Assembly: GCF_001544695.2 (NCBI RefSeq)
Contig: NZ_FCOM02000060.1
Span: 1-41,424 of the forward strand
Direction of reading: 5' to 3'
DNA from: Caballeronia arvi
Lineage (GTDB): Bacteria; Pseudomonadota; Gammaproteobacteria; Burkholderiales; Burkholderiaceae
DNA: 41,424 bases
The translations under genes and the position numbers were made by a program. Shown here in pieces: positions 16,880 through 26,400 of this stretch (within the stretch, counting starts at the first letter, position 1; every line of letters starts with the position of its first letter). The notes below the pieces were generated by a model that had not been told where the DNA came from, searched no databases, and saw only the letters and a list, made by a program, of their open reading frames with translations.

Positions 16880-17593
16880 ATGGGCGACATGGAAACAAAG
16901 AGCCCAATACGGGCAGTCGGTGCGAAGGCGCTGGCGGCGTATCTTCAGGAAGAGATTGCGTCGGGTCGCATGCCGGACGGGGTGAAGCTTCCGGCTGAAC
17001 GCCAGTTGAGCGAGCAGTTCGGTGCGTCGCGTGGTGCGGTTAGGCGTGTATTGCAGGACTTGAAGGACCGTGGCTTGATTACGCAGGCTGTCGGCAGCGG
17101 AACCTTTGTCCGTCCCGGCGCGGCGAAAACATTGCCTGCGCCGGAAATCGTCATCGACGAACTTTCTGCGACGCAGACGAGCCCTGCTGAGTTGATGGAA
17201 GCGCGGCTGCTCATCGAGCCGCTGATGCCGAGACTGATTGCACGTAACGCCACGTCATCCGACTTCGCGCGCATGACGGAGTGCGTCGAGCGGTCGGAGG
17301 CGGCACAGACAGTGGAAGAATTCGAGCATTGGGACGGCGAACTGCATCGGACCTTCGCTCTGGCCACCCACAATTCTTTCTTCCTGAAAATACTGGAACT
17401 CACCAATCGCGTTCGCGAGCAAGGCGAATGGGGTCGACTAAAGCGCCACTCGCTCACTCCGGAGCGGCGTAAGGAATATGAAGCGCAGCATCGGGCGATT
17501 GTTGAAGCATTACGCGACCGCGATGCTGAAAAAGCGGGCGAAGTTCTGACGGGGCATTTACGGCAGATTCAGCACAACCTGTTTGGGCTTTGA
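16880..17593 (+). CDS. GntR-family regulator, FadR/FCD subfamily
   Basis: A 237-residue repressor-type regulator. Winged HTH at about 15-80 (LAAYLQEEIASG, KLPAERQLSEQFGASRGAVRRVLQDLKDRGLI, GSGTFV), then an all-helical FCD ligand domain (about 90-230). The FCD metal/effector residues are visible in WDGELHRTFALATHN and in the late HRAIVEALRDRD and GHLRQI. The start is the ATG at 16880 because GGGAG sits seven bases upstream; 16847 and 16874 are alternatives. It is divergent from the FAH-hydrolase-amidohydrolase operon and almost certainly regulates it in response to a carboxylate intermediate (family behaviour; inference here). Confidence 0.9.
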   Translation: MGDMETKSPIRAVGAKALAAYLQEEIASGRMPDGVKLPAERQLSEQFGASRGAVRRVLQDLKDRGLITQAVGSGTFVRPGAAKTLPAPEIVIDELSATQTSPAELMEARLLIEPLMPRLIARNATSSDFARMTECVERSEAAQTVEEFEHWDGELHRTFALATHNSFFLKILELTNRVREQGEWGRLKRHSLTPERRKEYEAQHRAIVEALRDRDAEKAGEVLTGHLRQIQHNLFGL

Positions 17594-17738
17594 GTTCTAG
17601 CGTGAAAGACCACGCCGTGAGCAAGCTCTCGACCGACCAATTGCGCCAGCGGAGCCATGTCACAACTGACAGACCTGCTCGACGGCCCTGTCAATGCAGG
17701 GAAGCTCCCTGTTCATTGGTTTCGGCGGTGCCAGTCCA

Positions 17739-18581
17739 TCAGTTGCTCAGTCTTCGGTAGGCGTTGAGGTGCCTGATTAGCCCCCGTCGGTCACCGCGCT
17801 TTTCCAGCAACATCGCGAGATTGTGATGGGCATCGGCGTAGTCGGGGTTCAGGGTGAGGCACCGCTCGTAGCTCGCCCGAGCCTCTTCGAGGCGCCCCAT
17901 CGTGTCGAGCGCCACCGCTCGATTGAAGTGCAGAATTGCGTCGTCCGGAAAGTGCCGTAGTGCTTCGTCAAATACCTCGAGCGCCTTGCCGCATTGATGC
18001 TCTTGCTCGCATAGCAGAGCGCCCAAATCGACGTACGCCGCGTAGAACGGTTCTGGCGCCAGTTCGATGGCGCGCCGATAGTGGCGCTCGGCGGCATCCG
18101 CGTCGGTCTTTACCAATTGTTCGGCCAGTTCGTAGCGCTCCTGGGCTTGAGCTGCCGCAACGCTCTTGCGCTCGGGTGATGCATCTAGCAGGACGACATC
18201 GCCTTTAACCTCCGCCACTTCAAAGTCCAGCAACATCTGTCCCGTGATTGCATCCCAGCGTGAGGGACCGGTCTTGACGACAATCGCGTCGCCCTCGGCG
18301 GCGACGCGAATCCCAGACAACGGGAGTTCATCCGGGAGCTCGCGCTTCAATCGCGCAAGCGCTTCTCGCAGTTTCCGTGGAGTTGTCTTCGCCGTCCGTA
18401 GTTGCAGCGCTGTGCGCAACAAGACGACGTCCTGGAACGTGAACCGCAGCGCGTTACGCGGTCCGCGGGTGGGCGTGACCAGCCCGAGGTCAATGAGCCC
18501 GTCAACAACGCGCCGCGAAACGCCAAGCATCGATTGAAGCTTGGCGAGCGAGACGTGATGCGATACGTCGCGCTCGCTCAC
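17739..18581 (-). CDS. MerR-type HTH protein with TPR repeats, coupled to ku
   Basis: A 280-residue fusion. The N-terminal MerR-like winged helix (SLAKLQSMLGVSRRVVDGLIDLGLVTPTRG ... TFQDVVLLRTALQLR, about 10-75) is followed by a linker and an insert (GIRVAAEGDAIVVKTGPSRWDAITGQMLLDF). At least three or four tetratricopeptide repeats then run from 155 to 275 (DADAAERHYRRAIELAPEP, CGKALEVFDEALRHFPDDA, EEARASYERCLTLNPDYADAHHNLA). The ATG overlaps the Ku stop (18578-18581), so it is made together with Ku. The DNA-binding plus protein-scaffold layout suggests a regulator or adaptor for the NHEJ system. Role not established from sequence. Confidence 0.85.
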   Translation of the reverse strand: MSERDVSHHVSLAKLQSMLGVSRRVVDGLIDLGLVTPTRGPRNALRFTFQDVVLLRTALQLRTAKTTPRKLREALARLKRELPDELPLSGIRVAAEGDAIVVKTGPSRWDAITGQMLLDFEVAEVKGDVVLLDASPERKSVAAAQAQERYELAEQLVKTDADAAERHYRRAIELAPEPFYAAYVDLGALLCEQEHQCGKALEVFDEALRHFPDDAILHFNRAVALDTMGRLEEARASYERCLTLNPDYADAHHNLAMLLEKRGDRRGLIRHLNAYRRLSN

Positions 18582-19495
18582 TTGCGGGCACGCACCTTCG
18601 CTGGAGCCTCGGTGGCGACCTTCGGCGCTCGGGCGGCAGGCTTACGCGTCTTCGGAACCACTGGCTCTTCAACCGCCTTCAATGCGGGTTTGCGCTTTTC
18701 AGACGGTTTGGCTTTCTCGCCGCTCTTTGCCAGACTTGCACGCAACGCCTCCATCAGGTCGATGACCTCGCCAGTCGGCGCAGCTTCGCCGTCCGCAGGC
18801 GCAACAATCTGTTTGCCTTCAATTTTTTGGTCTATTGCTGCGAGAATGCGCTTCTTCTCTTCGTCCTCGTATGCGGATGCGTCGTAATTGTCTTCGGCGC
18901 CCTGTTCGATTATTTGTACGGCAAGCTTCAACTCGGCGTCAGAGACCGCCACGTACTCGATGTCCAGGTCCTTCAACGACCTGACTTCGTCTGCGAAGAG
19001 TAGCTGCTGAAACACCATGCCATCGTCAGTCGGGCGTATCTGGACAATTCGGGTCTTCCCTTTGTAGGACCATTTCGCCAGCGCGCATCGGCCAGTCTCA
19101 GCAAGCGCCCGCTGTAACAGGCTGTATGGCTTTCCGCCTCGCTTGTCCGGCGCAATAAAGTAAGCTTTGTCGTAGAACAAAGGGTCCACCGCCTTCTCCG
19201 GCACGAAGGAGACAATTTCGACAACGTGACTGGCGCCTTCTTCCAGTGCCTTCAGCTCCTCGCCGGTGAAGACGACATATCGGTCCTTCTCAAACTGGTA
19301 GCCCTTTTGCATCGAAGCTCGTTCGACGACCTTTCCCGTTGACTCGGAGACATACTGCTGCTTCACGCGCGAGCCATCCGGCGCCAGCATGTTGAACCGC
19401 ACCTCCGACGAGCTTTCGGTCGCTGAGTAGAGTCGGACGGGAATGGAAACCAATCCGAAAGATAGAGAAAGCGACGCAATTGAGCGAGCTGCCAT
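18578..19495 (-). CDS. ku: Bacterial Ku, non-homologous end-joining protein
   Basis: A 305-residue Ku that would homodimerise around DNA double-strand ends and recruit LigD. The core Ku bridge/ring domain spans about 1-255 (start SIASLSLSFGLVSIPVRLYSAT, central FYDKAYFIAPDKRGGKPYSLLQRAL, KTRIVQIRPTDDGMVFQQLLF, EVRSLKDLDI). The C-terminal tail (about 258-305) is Lys/Ala/Pro-rich and disordered, as in Ku variants that slide or thread on DNA. It is encoded divergently from a small acidic gene and ligD, and its stop overlaps the MerR-TPR start. I see no LexA box ahead of it. Confidence 0.95.
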   Translation of the reverse strand: MAARSIASLSLSFGLVSIPVRLYSATESSSEVRFNMLAPDGSRVKQQYVSESTGKVVERASMQKGYQFEKDRYVVFTGEELKALEEGASHVVEIVSFVPEKAVDPLFYDKAYFIAPDKRGGKPYSLLQRALAETGRCALAKWSYKGKTRIVQIRPTDDGMVFQQLLFADEVRSLKDLDIEYVAVSDAELKLAVQIIEQGAEDNYDASAYEDEEKKRILAAIDQKIEGKQIVAPADGEAAPTGEVIDLMEALRASLAKSGEKAKPSEKRKPALKAVEEPVVPKTRKPAARAPKVATEAPAKVRARK

Positions 19496-19692
19496 GGGCT
19501 TCTCCTAGCCGGCAGTTGGGATTTGCCGGATGAAAAGGACGCAATCGTCGCCCCCGGCCGCCGGGGCGCCGTGGACAGAATAGCACCGCCCGTGCCGAGA
19601 CATCCGCTGCGCCCACAGCCGCACCGCTAGCGCCCCGACACAAATGTCGGCATATCGCTTGCTTTCCTAGTCGTGCAAGATACGGAGGGAAC

Positions 19693-19872
19693 ATGGCTAC
19701 GAAGACGAGAGAGCAGAACCCGAACAACGAGAAGTCCGAGGACCTGATTGATGAATCGGTCGAGGAGACTTTTCCGGCAAGCGACCCGCCCGCCACCGGC
19801 GGCATTACCCGCATCGAGACAGACGACGACAAGGAGGCCGGCGACGGCTCCGAGCGTAACGATGCTGCGTGA
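19693..19872 (+). CDS. Small acidic protein with ETFPASDPPA motif
   Basis: A 59-residue protein. GGAGGGA precedes the ATG at 19693. Its core EDLIDESVEETFPASDPPATGG matches a small conserved motif (acidic helix plus TFPASDPP) seen in short proteins of many proteobacteria and rhizobia, of unknown function. The flanks are charged and probably disordered (KTREQNPNNEKS; TDDDKEAGDGSERND). It sits between divergent ku and ligD, 82 bp before ligD on the same strand, so it may be co-transcribed with the ligase. No Cys, no signal peptide. Confidence 0.8.
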   Translation: MATKTREQNPNNEKSEDLIDESVEETFPASDPPATGGITRIETDDDKEAGDGSERNDAA

Positions 19873-19954
19873 GCGATGGCTCCCGAGCGTAAGTTCCGAC
19901 GCTATCGCGAAAGGCGTGCGACCGGCTCGCACGTCGCCTTCCTGACCACCGAAC

Positions 19955-22465
19955 ATGGTTTCGCCTCATGACGCTAAGTCACCGCCGCTTTCACGCTATC
20001 GAAAAAAGCGCGACTTCAGTATCACTCCCGAGCCGTCCGCATCTAGCGCTCAGGCGGCTGGCGATGCAGGCAGCCTGAACTTTGTCATCCAGAAGCACTG
20101 GGCGAGCCGTCTGCACTACGACTTCCGACTCGAACTGGGCGGCGTACTGCTATCGTGGGCCGTTCCCAAAGGTCCTTGCTACGACCCCAGCAGAAAGCAG
20201 ATGGCTGTGCACGTCGAAGACCATCCTATCGACTATGCCGGATTCGAAGGCACGATTCCGCCAAAGCAGTACGGCGCCGGTACGGTGATTGTGTGGGACC
20301 GCGGAACGTGGGAACCGGTAGGCGACGCGGTCAAGGGTATGCGGGCCGGCAAACTCGTGTTCCGCCTGCATGGCGAGAAGCTTGCCGGCTTATGGGAGTT
20401 AGTGCGCATCTCAAAGCCGGACGACAAACAAGACCAGTGGATGCTCTTCAAGAAGCGGGACGAATGGGCGCGCCCGCTCGATGAATACGACGTCATCAAA
20501 GCACTGCCTGACAGCGTCATCACCAATCCGCTCGGGCTCGTCGAAGAACGCGAGCCGAGAGCAGCGAGACGTTCACGGGCGACAGAGGAAGACGCTGACT
20601 TCTCCGCTGCGGAAGACGCACCGTCACCTGCGAAGCTTGAGCCGCAGCTCGCAACGCTTGCCAACACTCTTCCCACGACCGGCGATTGGGTGACTGAGAC
20701 AAAGCTGGACGGCTATCGGCTGCTGGCTCGTATAGACGGAAAGCGAGTCAAGCTGTTCACTCGAAATGGTCACGACTGGACCGCGAAGTTTCCGACGCTC
20801 AAAGCGGAGATACAGAGGCTCGCTGTCGCGAGCGCCTGGCTCGACGGCGAGATTGTCGTGCTGAAAGACGGCATTCCCAGTTTCTCGGCTCTCCAGGATG
20901 CAATCGACGGAGCGACCAATGCCGACATCGTCTACTTTCTCTTTGACCTGATGTACCTGGAAGGACAAGACTTGAGAAAGGTGCCGCTGTGGACCAGGCG
21001 CGCCCGGTTAGCGTCTCTGCTCGAGGGCAGCGGCGAGCACCTTATCTTCAGCCAAGACTTCGACGCTCCGCCCGTCCAGGTTTTCGAGGCCGCAGCCGGG
21101 CTCGGTCTTGAGGGCCTTGTGCTGAAGCGCAGAGATGCGCCGTACCAATCGGGTCGCACCGAGACGTGGCTGAAAGCGAAAGCGCGGTTGCGCCAGGAGT
21201 TCGTCATTTGCGGCATGACCGGTCGCGGCGGCAACGCTGGCGAAGTTGGCAGCCTGCTGCTCGGCTATTACGCCGGAAAGAAGCTGCATGACGCCGGGAG
21301 CGTCGGGACGGGCTGGAATTCGAAGACTGCACAGGAACTATGGCAACAACTAGCACCGCTTCAAGTGGATGCAGCGCCGTTCGACACGCCCGTGAGAAAG
21401 CCGGGACGATGGTCAAGACGTGTGGCCGGAAGCGAGCTATGGGTGAAGCCGACCATGGTCGCCGAAGTTGAGTTCGCAGAATGGACCGCTGAAGGTGTTG
21501 TTCGACAGGCTTCGTTTCGAGGATTACGACTCGATAAGCCCGCAAGCAGCGTCGTCCGCGAGGGCGGCAAAACTGAACTTCCTACGCCACCTCTCGAGCT
21601 CAAAATCACGCATCCCGAGCGAGTGATTGACGCGTCATCGGGAGTCACGAAGGCGGACCTTGTCCGCTACTACGCGAGCGTCGCCGAGTGGATGCTGCCT
21701 CACTTGAAGGACCGCCCGGTTGCACTGGTCCGTGCGCCGGAGGGTGTGTCCGGCCAGCTCTTCTTTCAAAAGCATGCGGAGCGAACCGCGATGCCAGGCT
21801 TAGCGGCTCACGACCGCGAACTGTGGCCGGGTCACCCGCCGTTGTTGACCGTCGACACGGCGGACGCATTACTAGCCGCTGCACAGATGAACACCATCGA
21901 GTTCCACACGTGGAACTCCGTCGTCTCTCGCTTGGACAAACCAGACCGAGTCATCTTCGACCTCGACCCCGGTGAAGGCGTGAAGTGGCCACACGTGCAA
22001 GAAGCTGCTCAACTCGTTCGAGCGTTGCTTTCGGAACTGGACCTGGAGGCTTGGCTGAAGACGAGTGGCGGGAAGGGTCTGCATGTCGTCGTTCCACTTG
22101 CTCCCCGGCTGGGCTATGCGACAGTCAAATCTTTCTCTCAGTCATTCGTCCGACACCTTGCAAAGACAATTCCAGAACGCTTCTCTGCAGTATCCGGCCC
22201 GTCGAATAGAGTCGGGAAGGTTTATGTTGACTATCTGCGTAATGGGAAGGCACAGACCACTGCTGCAGCGTTCTCTGCTCGAGCTCGACCTGGGATTGGG
22301 GTATCGATGCCGGTCGCATGGGAACAGCTGCACGAACTAAGAAGCGGAGCCCAGTGGAACGTGCAGACCGCACGCGAATATCTGAGCTTTCAATCGAGCG
22401 ACCCTTGGTCCGATTTCTGGACTTCCGGGCACTCGCTATCAGCGGCCATCAAGCGTCTGCCCTAA
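19955..22465 (+). CDS. ligD: LigD, multifunctional NHEJ DNA ligase/polymerase/phosphoesterase
   Basis: An 836-residue three-domain LigD in the PE-LIG-POL order of Pseudomonas. The 3'-phosphoesterase (about 12-190) has QKHWASRLHYDFRLE (H48, H54, D56), VHVEDHP and GTI-PP-YG. The ATP-dependent ligase (about 235-530) has the nucleotidyl lysine K250 in ETKLDGYR, LDGEIVVL, GLEGLVLKR and TWLKAKAR. The primase-like polymerase (about 548-836) has VIFDLDPGEG and LKTSGGKGLHVVVPL, followed by DYLRNGKAQTTAAAFSARARPG. It seals double-strand breaks with Ku. The start is placed at 19955 by the typical SRYRKKRDFSITPEP opening; the ribosome site is weak. Confidence 0.95.
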   Translation: MVSPHDAKSPPLSRYRKKRDFSITPEPSASSAQAAGDAGSLNFVIQKHWASRLHYDFRLELGGVLLSWAVPKGPCYDPSRKQMAVHVEDHPIDYAGFEGTIPPKQYGAGTVIVWDRGTWEPVGDAVKGMRAGKLVFRLHGEKLAGLWELVRISKPDDKQDQWMLFKKRDEWARPLDEYDVIKALPDSVITNPLGLVEEREPRAARRSRATEEDADFSAAEDAPSPAKLEPQLATLANTLPTTGDWVTETKLDGYRLLARIDGKRVKLFTRNGHDWTAKFPTLKAEIQRLAVASAWLDGEIVVLKDGIPSFSALQDAIDGATNADIVYFLFDLMYLEGQDLRKVPLWTRRARLASLLEGSGEHLIFSQDFDAPPVQVFEAAAGLGLEGLVLKRRDAPYQSGRTETWLKAKARLRQEFVICGMTGRGGNAGEVGSLLLGYYAGKKLHDAGSVGTGWNSKTAQELWQQLAPLQVDAAPFDTPVRKPGRWSRRVAGSELWVKPTMVAEVEFAEWTAEGVVRQASFRGLRLDKPASSVVREGGKTELPTPPLELKITHPERVIDASSGVTKADLVRYYASVAEWMLPHLKDRPVALVRAPEGVSGQLFFQKHAERTAMPGLAAHDRELWPGHPPLLTVDTADALLAAAQMNTIEFHTWNSVVSRLDKPDRVIFDLDPGEGVKWPHVQEAAQLVRALLSELDLEAWLKTSGGKGLHVVVPLAPRLGYATVKSFSQSFVRHLAKTIPERFSAVSGPSNRVGKVYVDYLRNGKAQTTAAAFSARARPGIGVSMPVAWEQLHELRSGAQWNVQTAREYLSFQSSDPWSDFWTSGHSLSAAIKRLP

Positions 22466-22507
22466 GCGACGCTGAAGTTCAACAATGAGAGGGAATCGGC
22501 GATGCGC

Positions 22508-22726
22508 TCAGGCCTTGGAGTTCCGTGTCAGCAGTTCGTCCAGCGCGCCACGCGCCGTTTGCAGCTCATTTACAGCAGCGGTCAGACGAGCCAAATGTAG
22601 GGCCCGCGCGCTTCCATCGCCCGACGTCTTGACAAACGTCTCCAGCGACTCGGAGGCTGACAATACTTCGCGAGCTGCGTCTGCAATACGCGCGATGGCT
22701 CGTGCCTCGTCGCTTTCCCCGTTCAT
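22508..22726 (-). CDS. Small helical hypothetical protein
   Basis: A 72-residue, Ala/Glu-rich, all-helical protein (DEARAIARIADAAREVLSASESLETFV... LHLARLTAAVNELQTARGALDELLTRNSKA), likely a coiled coil. The ATG at 22726 has GAGCGAA upstream. It lies 26 bp after dodecin on the same strand and probably shares its transcript. No family recognised. Confidence 0.55.
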   Translation of the reverse strand: MNGESDEARAIARIADAAREVLSASESLETFVKTSGDGSARALHLARLTAAVNELQTARGALDELLTRNSKA

Positions 22727-22752
22727 TTCGCTCTACTCGCCCACGCGGTCGC

Positions 22753-22962
22753 TCAGTCTTCGACACGGAAACCGACCTTGAGCGTGACCTGCCAATGGAG
22801 AATGTTGGCGCCCTCGGCGTGGCCTCGAATCTCCTTGACCTCGAACCATTCGAGATTCCGCACGGTGTCGGAGGCTTTCTTAAGTGCTATCTGTACCGCG
22901 TTATCAGATGAAATCGGCGAAGAGCCAGTGACCTCAAGAAGTTCGTAAACGTGTTCAGACAT
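22753..22962 (-). CDS. Dodecin family flavin-storage protein
   Basis: A 69-residue dodecin: VYELLEVTGSSPISSDNAVQIALKKASDTVRNLEWFEVKEIRGHAEG...HWQVTLKVGFRVED when read in pieces. The W in NLEWFEV stacks on the flavin in the dodecamer; the family fold is one helix against three strands. It buffers flavin (FMN, riboflavin or FAD). GGAGC precedes the ATG at 22962. Located between ligD and the SOS mutasome, which hints at an oxidative or DNA-damage stress grouping. Confidence 0.92.
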   Translation of the reverse strand: MSEHVYELLEVTGSSPISSDNAVQIALKKASDTVRNLEWFEVKEIRGHAEGANILHWQVTLKVGFRVED

Positions 22963-23096
22963 GAAAGCTCCAGACTAAATACAAGCTGCTCGGACTTACG
23001 GTGGCAAACGCCCACTGGCAAGGGCAAAGAGCCACCTGGAAGACAGGCGCAGCTGACCTTCCTCGGTCGCCCGCTGCGCCACGGGGCAATACGACG

Positions 23097-23318
23097 TCAG
23101 TTGCGCCCCTCTGTGCCCTTCAACGCGTCATGCTTGTGCGAATGCGTCGCAGCGTACTTCAATTCGAAATACGCTCCTTTGCCACTTCGCGTCGGCGGAA
23201 AGTGCTCGCCCTCTACACATGTCACCTCAAAGGTGTCCTTGCCATCATCATGAACGACCGAGTAGATGCCCGAAACCTTTACGATTTCGCCCGGCTTGTA
23301 TGCGGTGTCGCCAGCCAT
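23097..23318 (-). CDS. Small soluble protein, YjzC-like
   Basis: A 73-residue protein beginning MAGDTAYKPGEIVKVSGIYSVVHDD and continuing with FEVTCVEGEHFPPTRSGKGAYFELKYAATHSHKH. The KPGE-V--SGIY-VVHD and C-EGE-FPP pattern is seen in small Burkholderiales stress-associated proteins resembling YjzC; only one Cys remains, so a zinc ribbon is unlikely. TGGAGG lies seven bases before the ATG at 23318, better than the in-frame ATG at 23342. Function unknown. Confidence 0.65.
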   Translation of the reverse strand: MAGDTAYKPGEIVKVSGIYSVVHDDGKDTFEVTCVEGEHFPPTRSGKGAYFELKYAATHSHKHDALKGTEGRN

Positions 23319-23428
23319 ATTTGCCTCCAGGTTGTGGTTCACCGAGCCACAAGCAATCGACGTTCCGCGGCTTCGACGTTGAGCTCCGAGGGCACCGACG
23401 CCGCGCCTCCCTGGCGTCCTGCCACGAT

Positions 23429-26400
23429 TCAGCAGAAGTTACGGCTCACCGTATTCAATCCGCCGAGCAAATGAGACATGTCGACAAGCCGCTGCGCAAC
23501 AAGGTGTCGGACTTCACCTTCACACTGCCAAGTGCCGTACACACCCAGTAATGCAGCACCAAGTGCTTCTCGCCGCTGACGTTCTAGCAGCGACGGCCAG
23601 ATGATGACGTTCACATTCCCCGTCTCGTCTTCAATCGTTATGAACATGACGCCTTTCGCCGTACCGGGCCTCTGACGTACAGTAACCAGGCCGCAGCCAC
23701 GGGCGAGCCGACCGTTCCGGTAGCTCATCAAGGTTGAGGCCGGCATTAACCGCTGCTCAAGCAAAGTTGAACGAAGCAGCGAAAGCGGGTGACGCCCGAG
23801 CGTGAGTCCTGTCGAGTTGTAATCAGCGACGATGTTCTCGGCCTCTGACGGCGCACCAAGCACCGGGGTCTCATCATCAATACGCGCTTCTGCAAGAATG
23901 TCGCGGTCCGGGGCCGCGGCAACAGATTGCCAAAGTGCCTCGCGCCGGTTTCCGGCAAGCGACGAAAGTGCATTCGCTGCGGCGAGCACTTGCAAGTCAC
24001 GACGGTCTAACTGCGCACGTCTTGCGAGGTCGCTGACACTGAAGAATTGCTTCACGGCTCGTGCTGCCTCTATACGCTCTGCGGCACCGTCTTTCATGCC
24101 CTTGAGTAGCGAGAGTCCGAGGCGCACTGCGACAGAGCCGTCGACTTGCTTTTCGAGAACAGAATCCCATCCGCTAATGGTCACGTCGACAGGAACGACC
24201 TTCACGCCGTGACGAGTGGCGTCTTGCAATAGCTGCGACGGAGAATAGAAGCCCATCGGTTGACTATTGAGCATGGCAGCGAGGAAAGCGGCGGGTTCGT
24301 GACATTTCAACCAGCTGCTTGCATAAACCAAGAGCGCGAAACTCGCGGCATGGCTCTCCGGGAAACCGTATTCGCCGAAGCCGTGAATCTGCTGAAAGAT
24401 GGACTCAGCGAATTCGTTGTCATAGCCTCGTTGGAGCATGCCGCCAACGATACGGTCATAGTATTTGTCCAAGCCGCCCTTGCGCTTCCACGCTGCCATC
24501 GCCCGGCGAAGTTGGTCTGCTTCGCCAGGTGTGAAGCCGGCTGCCAGGATGGCGACTTGCATGACCTGCTCTTGAAAGATGGGCACGCCGAGCGTCCGCC
24601 CAAGCGCCGTCTTCAAAGCCTCGCTTGGATAGCTTACTGGCTCGAGGCCTTGCCTACGTCGCAGATAAGGATGAACGGCGCCGCCTTGGATAGGACCTGG
24701 ACGCACAATGGCCACCTCAATGACTAGGTCATAGAACTCGCGCGGCTTCATGCGAGGCAGCATGCTCATCTGAGCGCGCGACTCAATCTGGAAGACGCCA
24801 ACCGTGTCAGCGCGCGAAATCATGTCGTATGTCGCTTCGTCTTCGGCCGGGATGTCCTGCATCTCGAAGCGCTCGCCGCGTTGCTCGGACACAATATCGA
24901 GCGTCCGACGGATTGCAGACAGCATGCCGAGTGCGAGCACGTCAATCTTCAACAGGCCAAGCGCCTCCAAGTCGTCCTTGTCCCATTGAATCGCGCTGCG
25001 GTCTTGCATGGCGGCATTCTCAACAGGCACGAGCCGCGTAAGTTTGCCGCGACTGATGACAAAGCCACCAGAGTGCTGCGACAGGTGGCGTGGGAAGTTC
25101 AGTATCTGCGCGGCCAGCGTCGCCCACATCGCAATCAGTGGATTGGAAGGGTCGAGGCCGGACTCCTCGAACCGCCGGAGCAGGTCCTGTGAATGGTCGA
25201 ACCATTGGTGCGATTTGGCGACCTTGTCGACGATTTGCGGGTCGATGCCGAGCGCCTTTCCTGTTTCCCGCAGTGCGCCGCGCGGACGATACGTGGATAC
25301 TGCAGCCGCAATCGCGGCGCGGTCTCGACCGTATTTGCGATAGATGTACTGGATGACTTCTTCGCGACGCTGGTGCTCGAAGTCCACGTCAATATCGGGT
25401 GGCTCACCTCGCTCTTTAGAGATGAAGCGTTCGAATAACATATTGCCGCGCGAAGGGTCGACCTCTGTCACGCCGAGGCAGTAGCACACTGCAGAATTGG
25501 CGGCCGACCCGCGACCTTGACAGAGGATGTGCTGACTGCGAGCGAACCGGACGATGTCGTAAACCGTGAGGAAATACGCCTCATATTGCAGTTCGCGTAT
25601 GAGTTGCAGTTCATGCTCGATTTGCTCCTGTACCGCATGCGGTATGCCGGAGGGGAACCGACGATGTGCGCCGATATAGGTCTCCTGTCGCAGATAGGAC
25701 TCGTGTGTGAAGCCTTCTGGCACAAGTTCGTCGGGGTATTCGTATCGAAGCTCGTCCAACGAGAAATTGCATCGCTCCAGAATGTTGAGTGTCTCAGACA
25801 GCGTATGCGGCGGATAGAGATTCGCCAGGCGCAACCGTGAGCGAAGATGCCCTTCAGCGTTTGGCGCGAGGTCGTAGCCGCACTCGGCAACGGGCTTCCC
25901 AATTCGAATCGCCGTCATGGTGTCCTGCAACGGCTTTCTCGACCGCACGTGCATGACGACGTTGCCCGTCGCGACAACCGGCACGCGATACTGGTCGGCG
26001 ATGTACTCGACCACACCGCGGTGGATGTCGTCCATCGCGCGCTGGTGCAGCGTGAGACCGACCCACGCCCGCTCGGCGAAGACATCGTTCATCCACTCAA
26101 GCTGAGCAGCAAGCGCGTCTTCCTTCGCTGGAAAATCGGGTACCAGAATAGCGAGGCAGTCTTGCATGCCTCTCAGGTGCGCGTGGTCCTTCTCGGGCTT
26201 CGATATGTCATTCGGGGTGAGAAGGTACTCCCCCTTGGCTGCCCGCATTCGGCCGAGCGTGATGAGCTCAGAGAGGTTACCGTAGCCGTTGCGATTCTGA
26301 GCCAGCAAAATGAGCCCGAATGCTGGGCTCTTGTCCGCGCTCACGAGCTTGAAAAAAGAGCCGACGATGAGCGTGAGCTTCTCTTCTTTCGCCTGGACGT

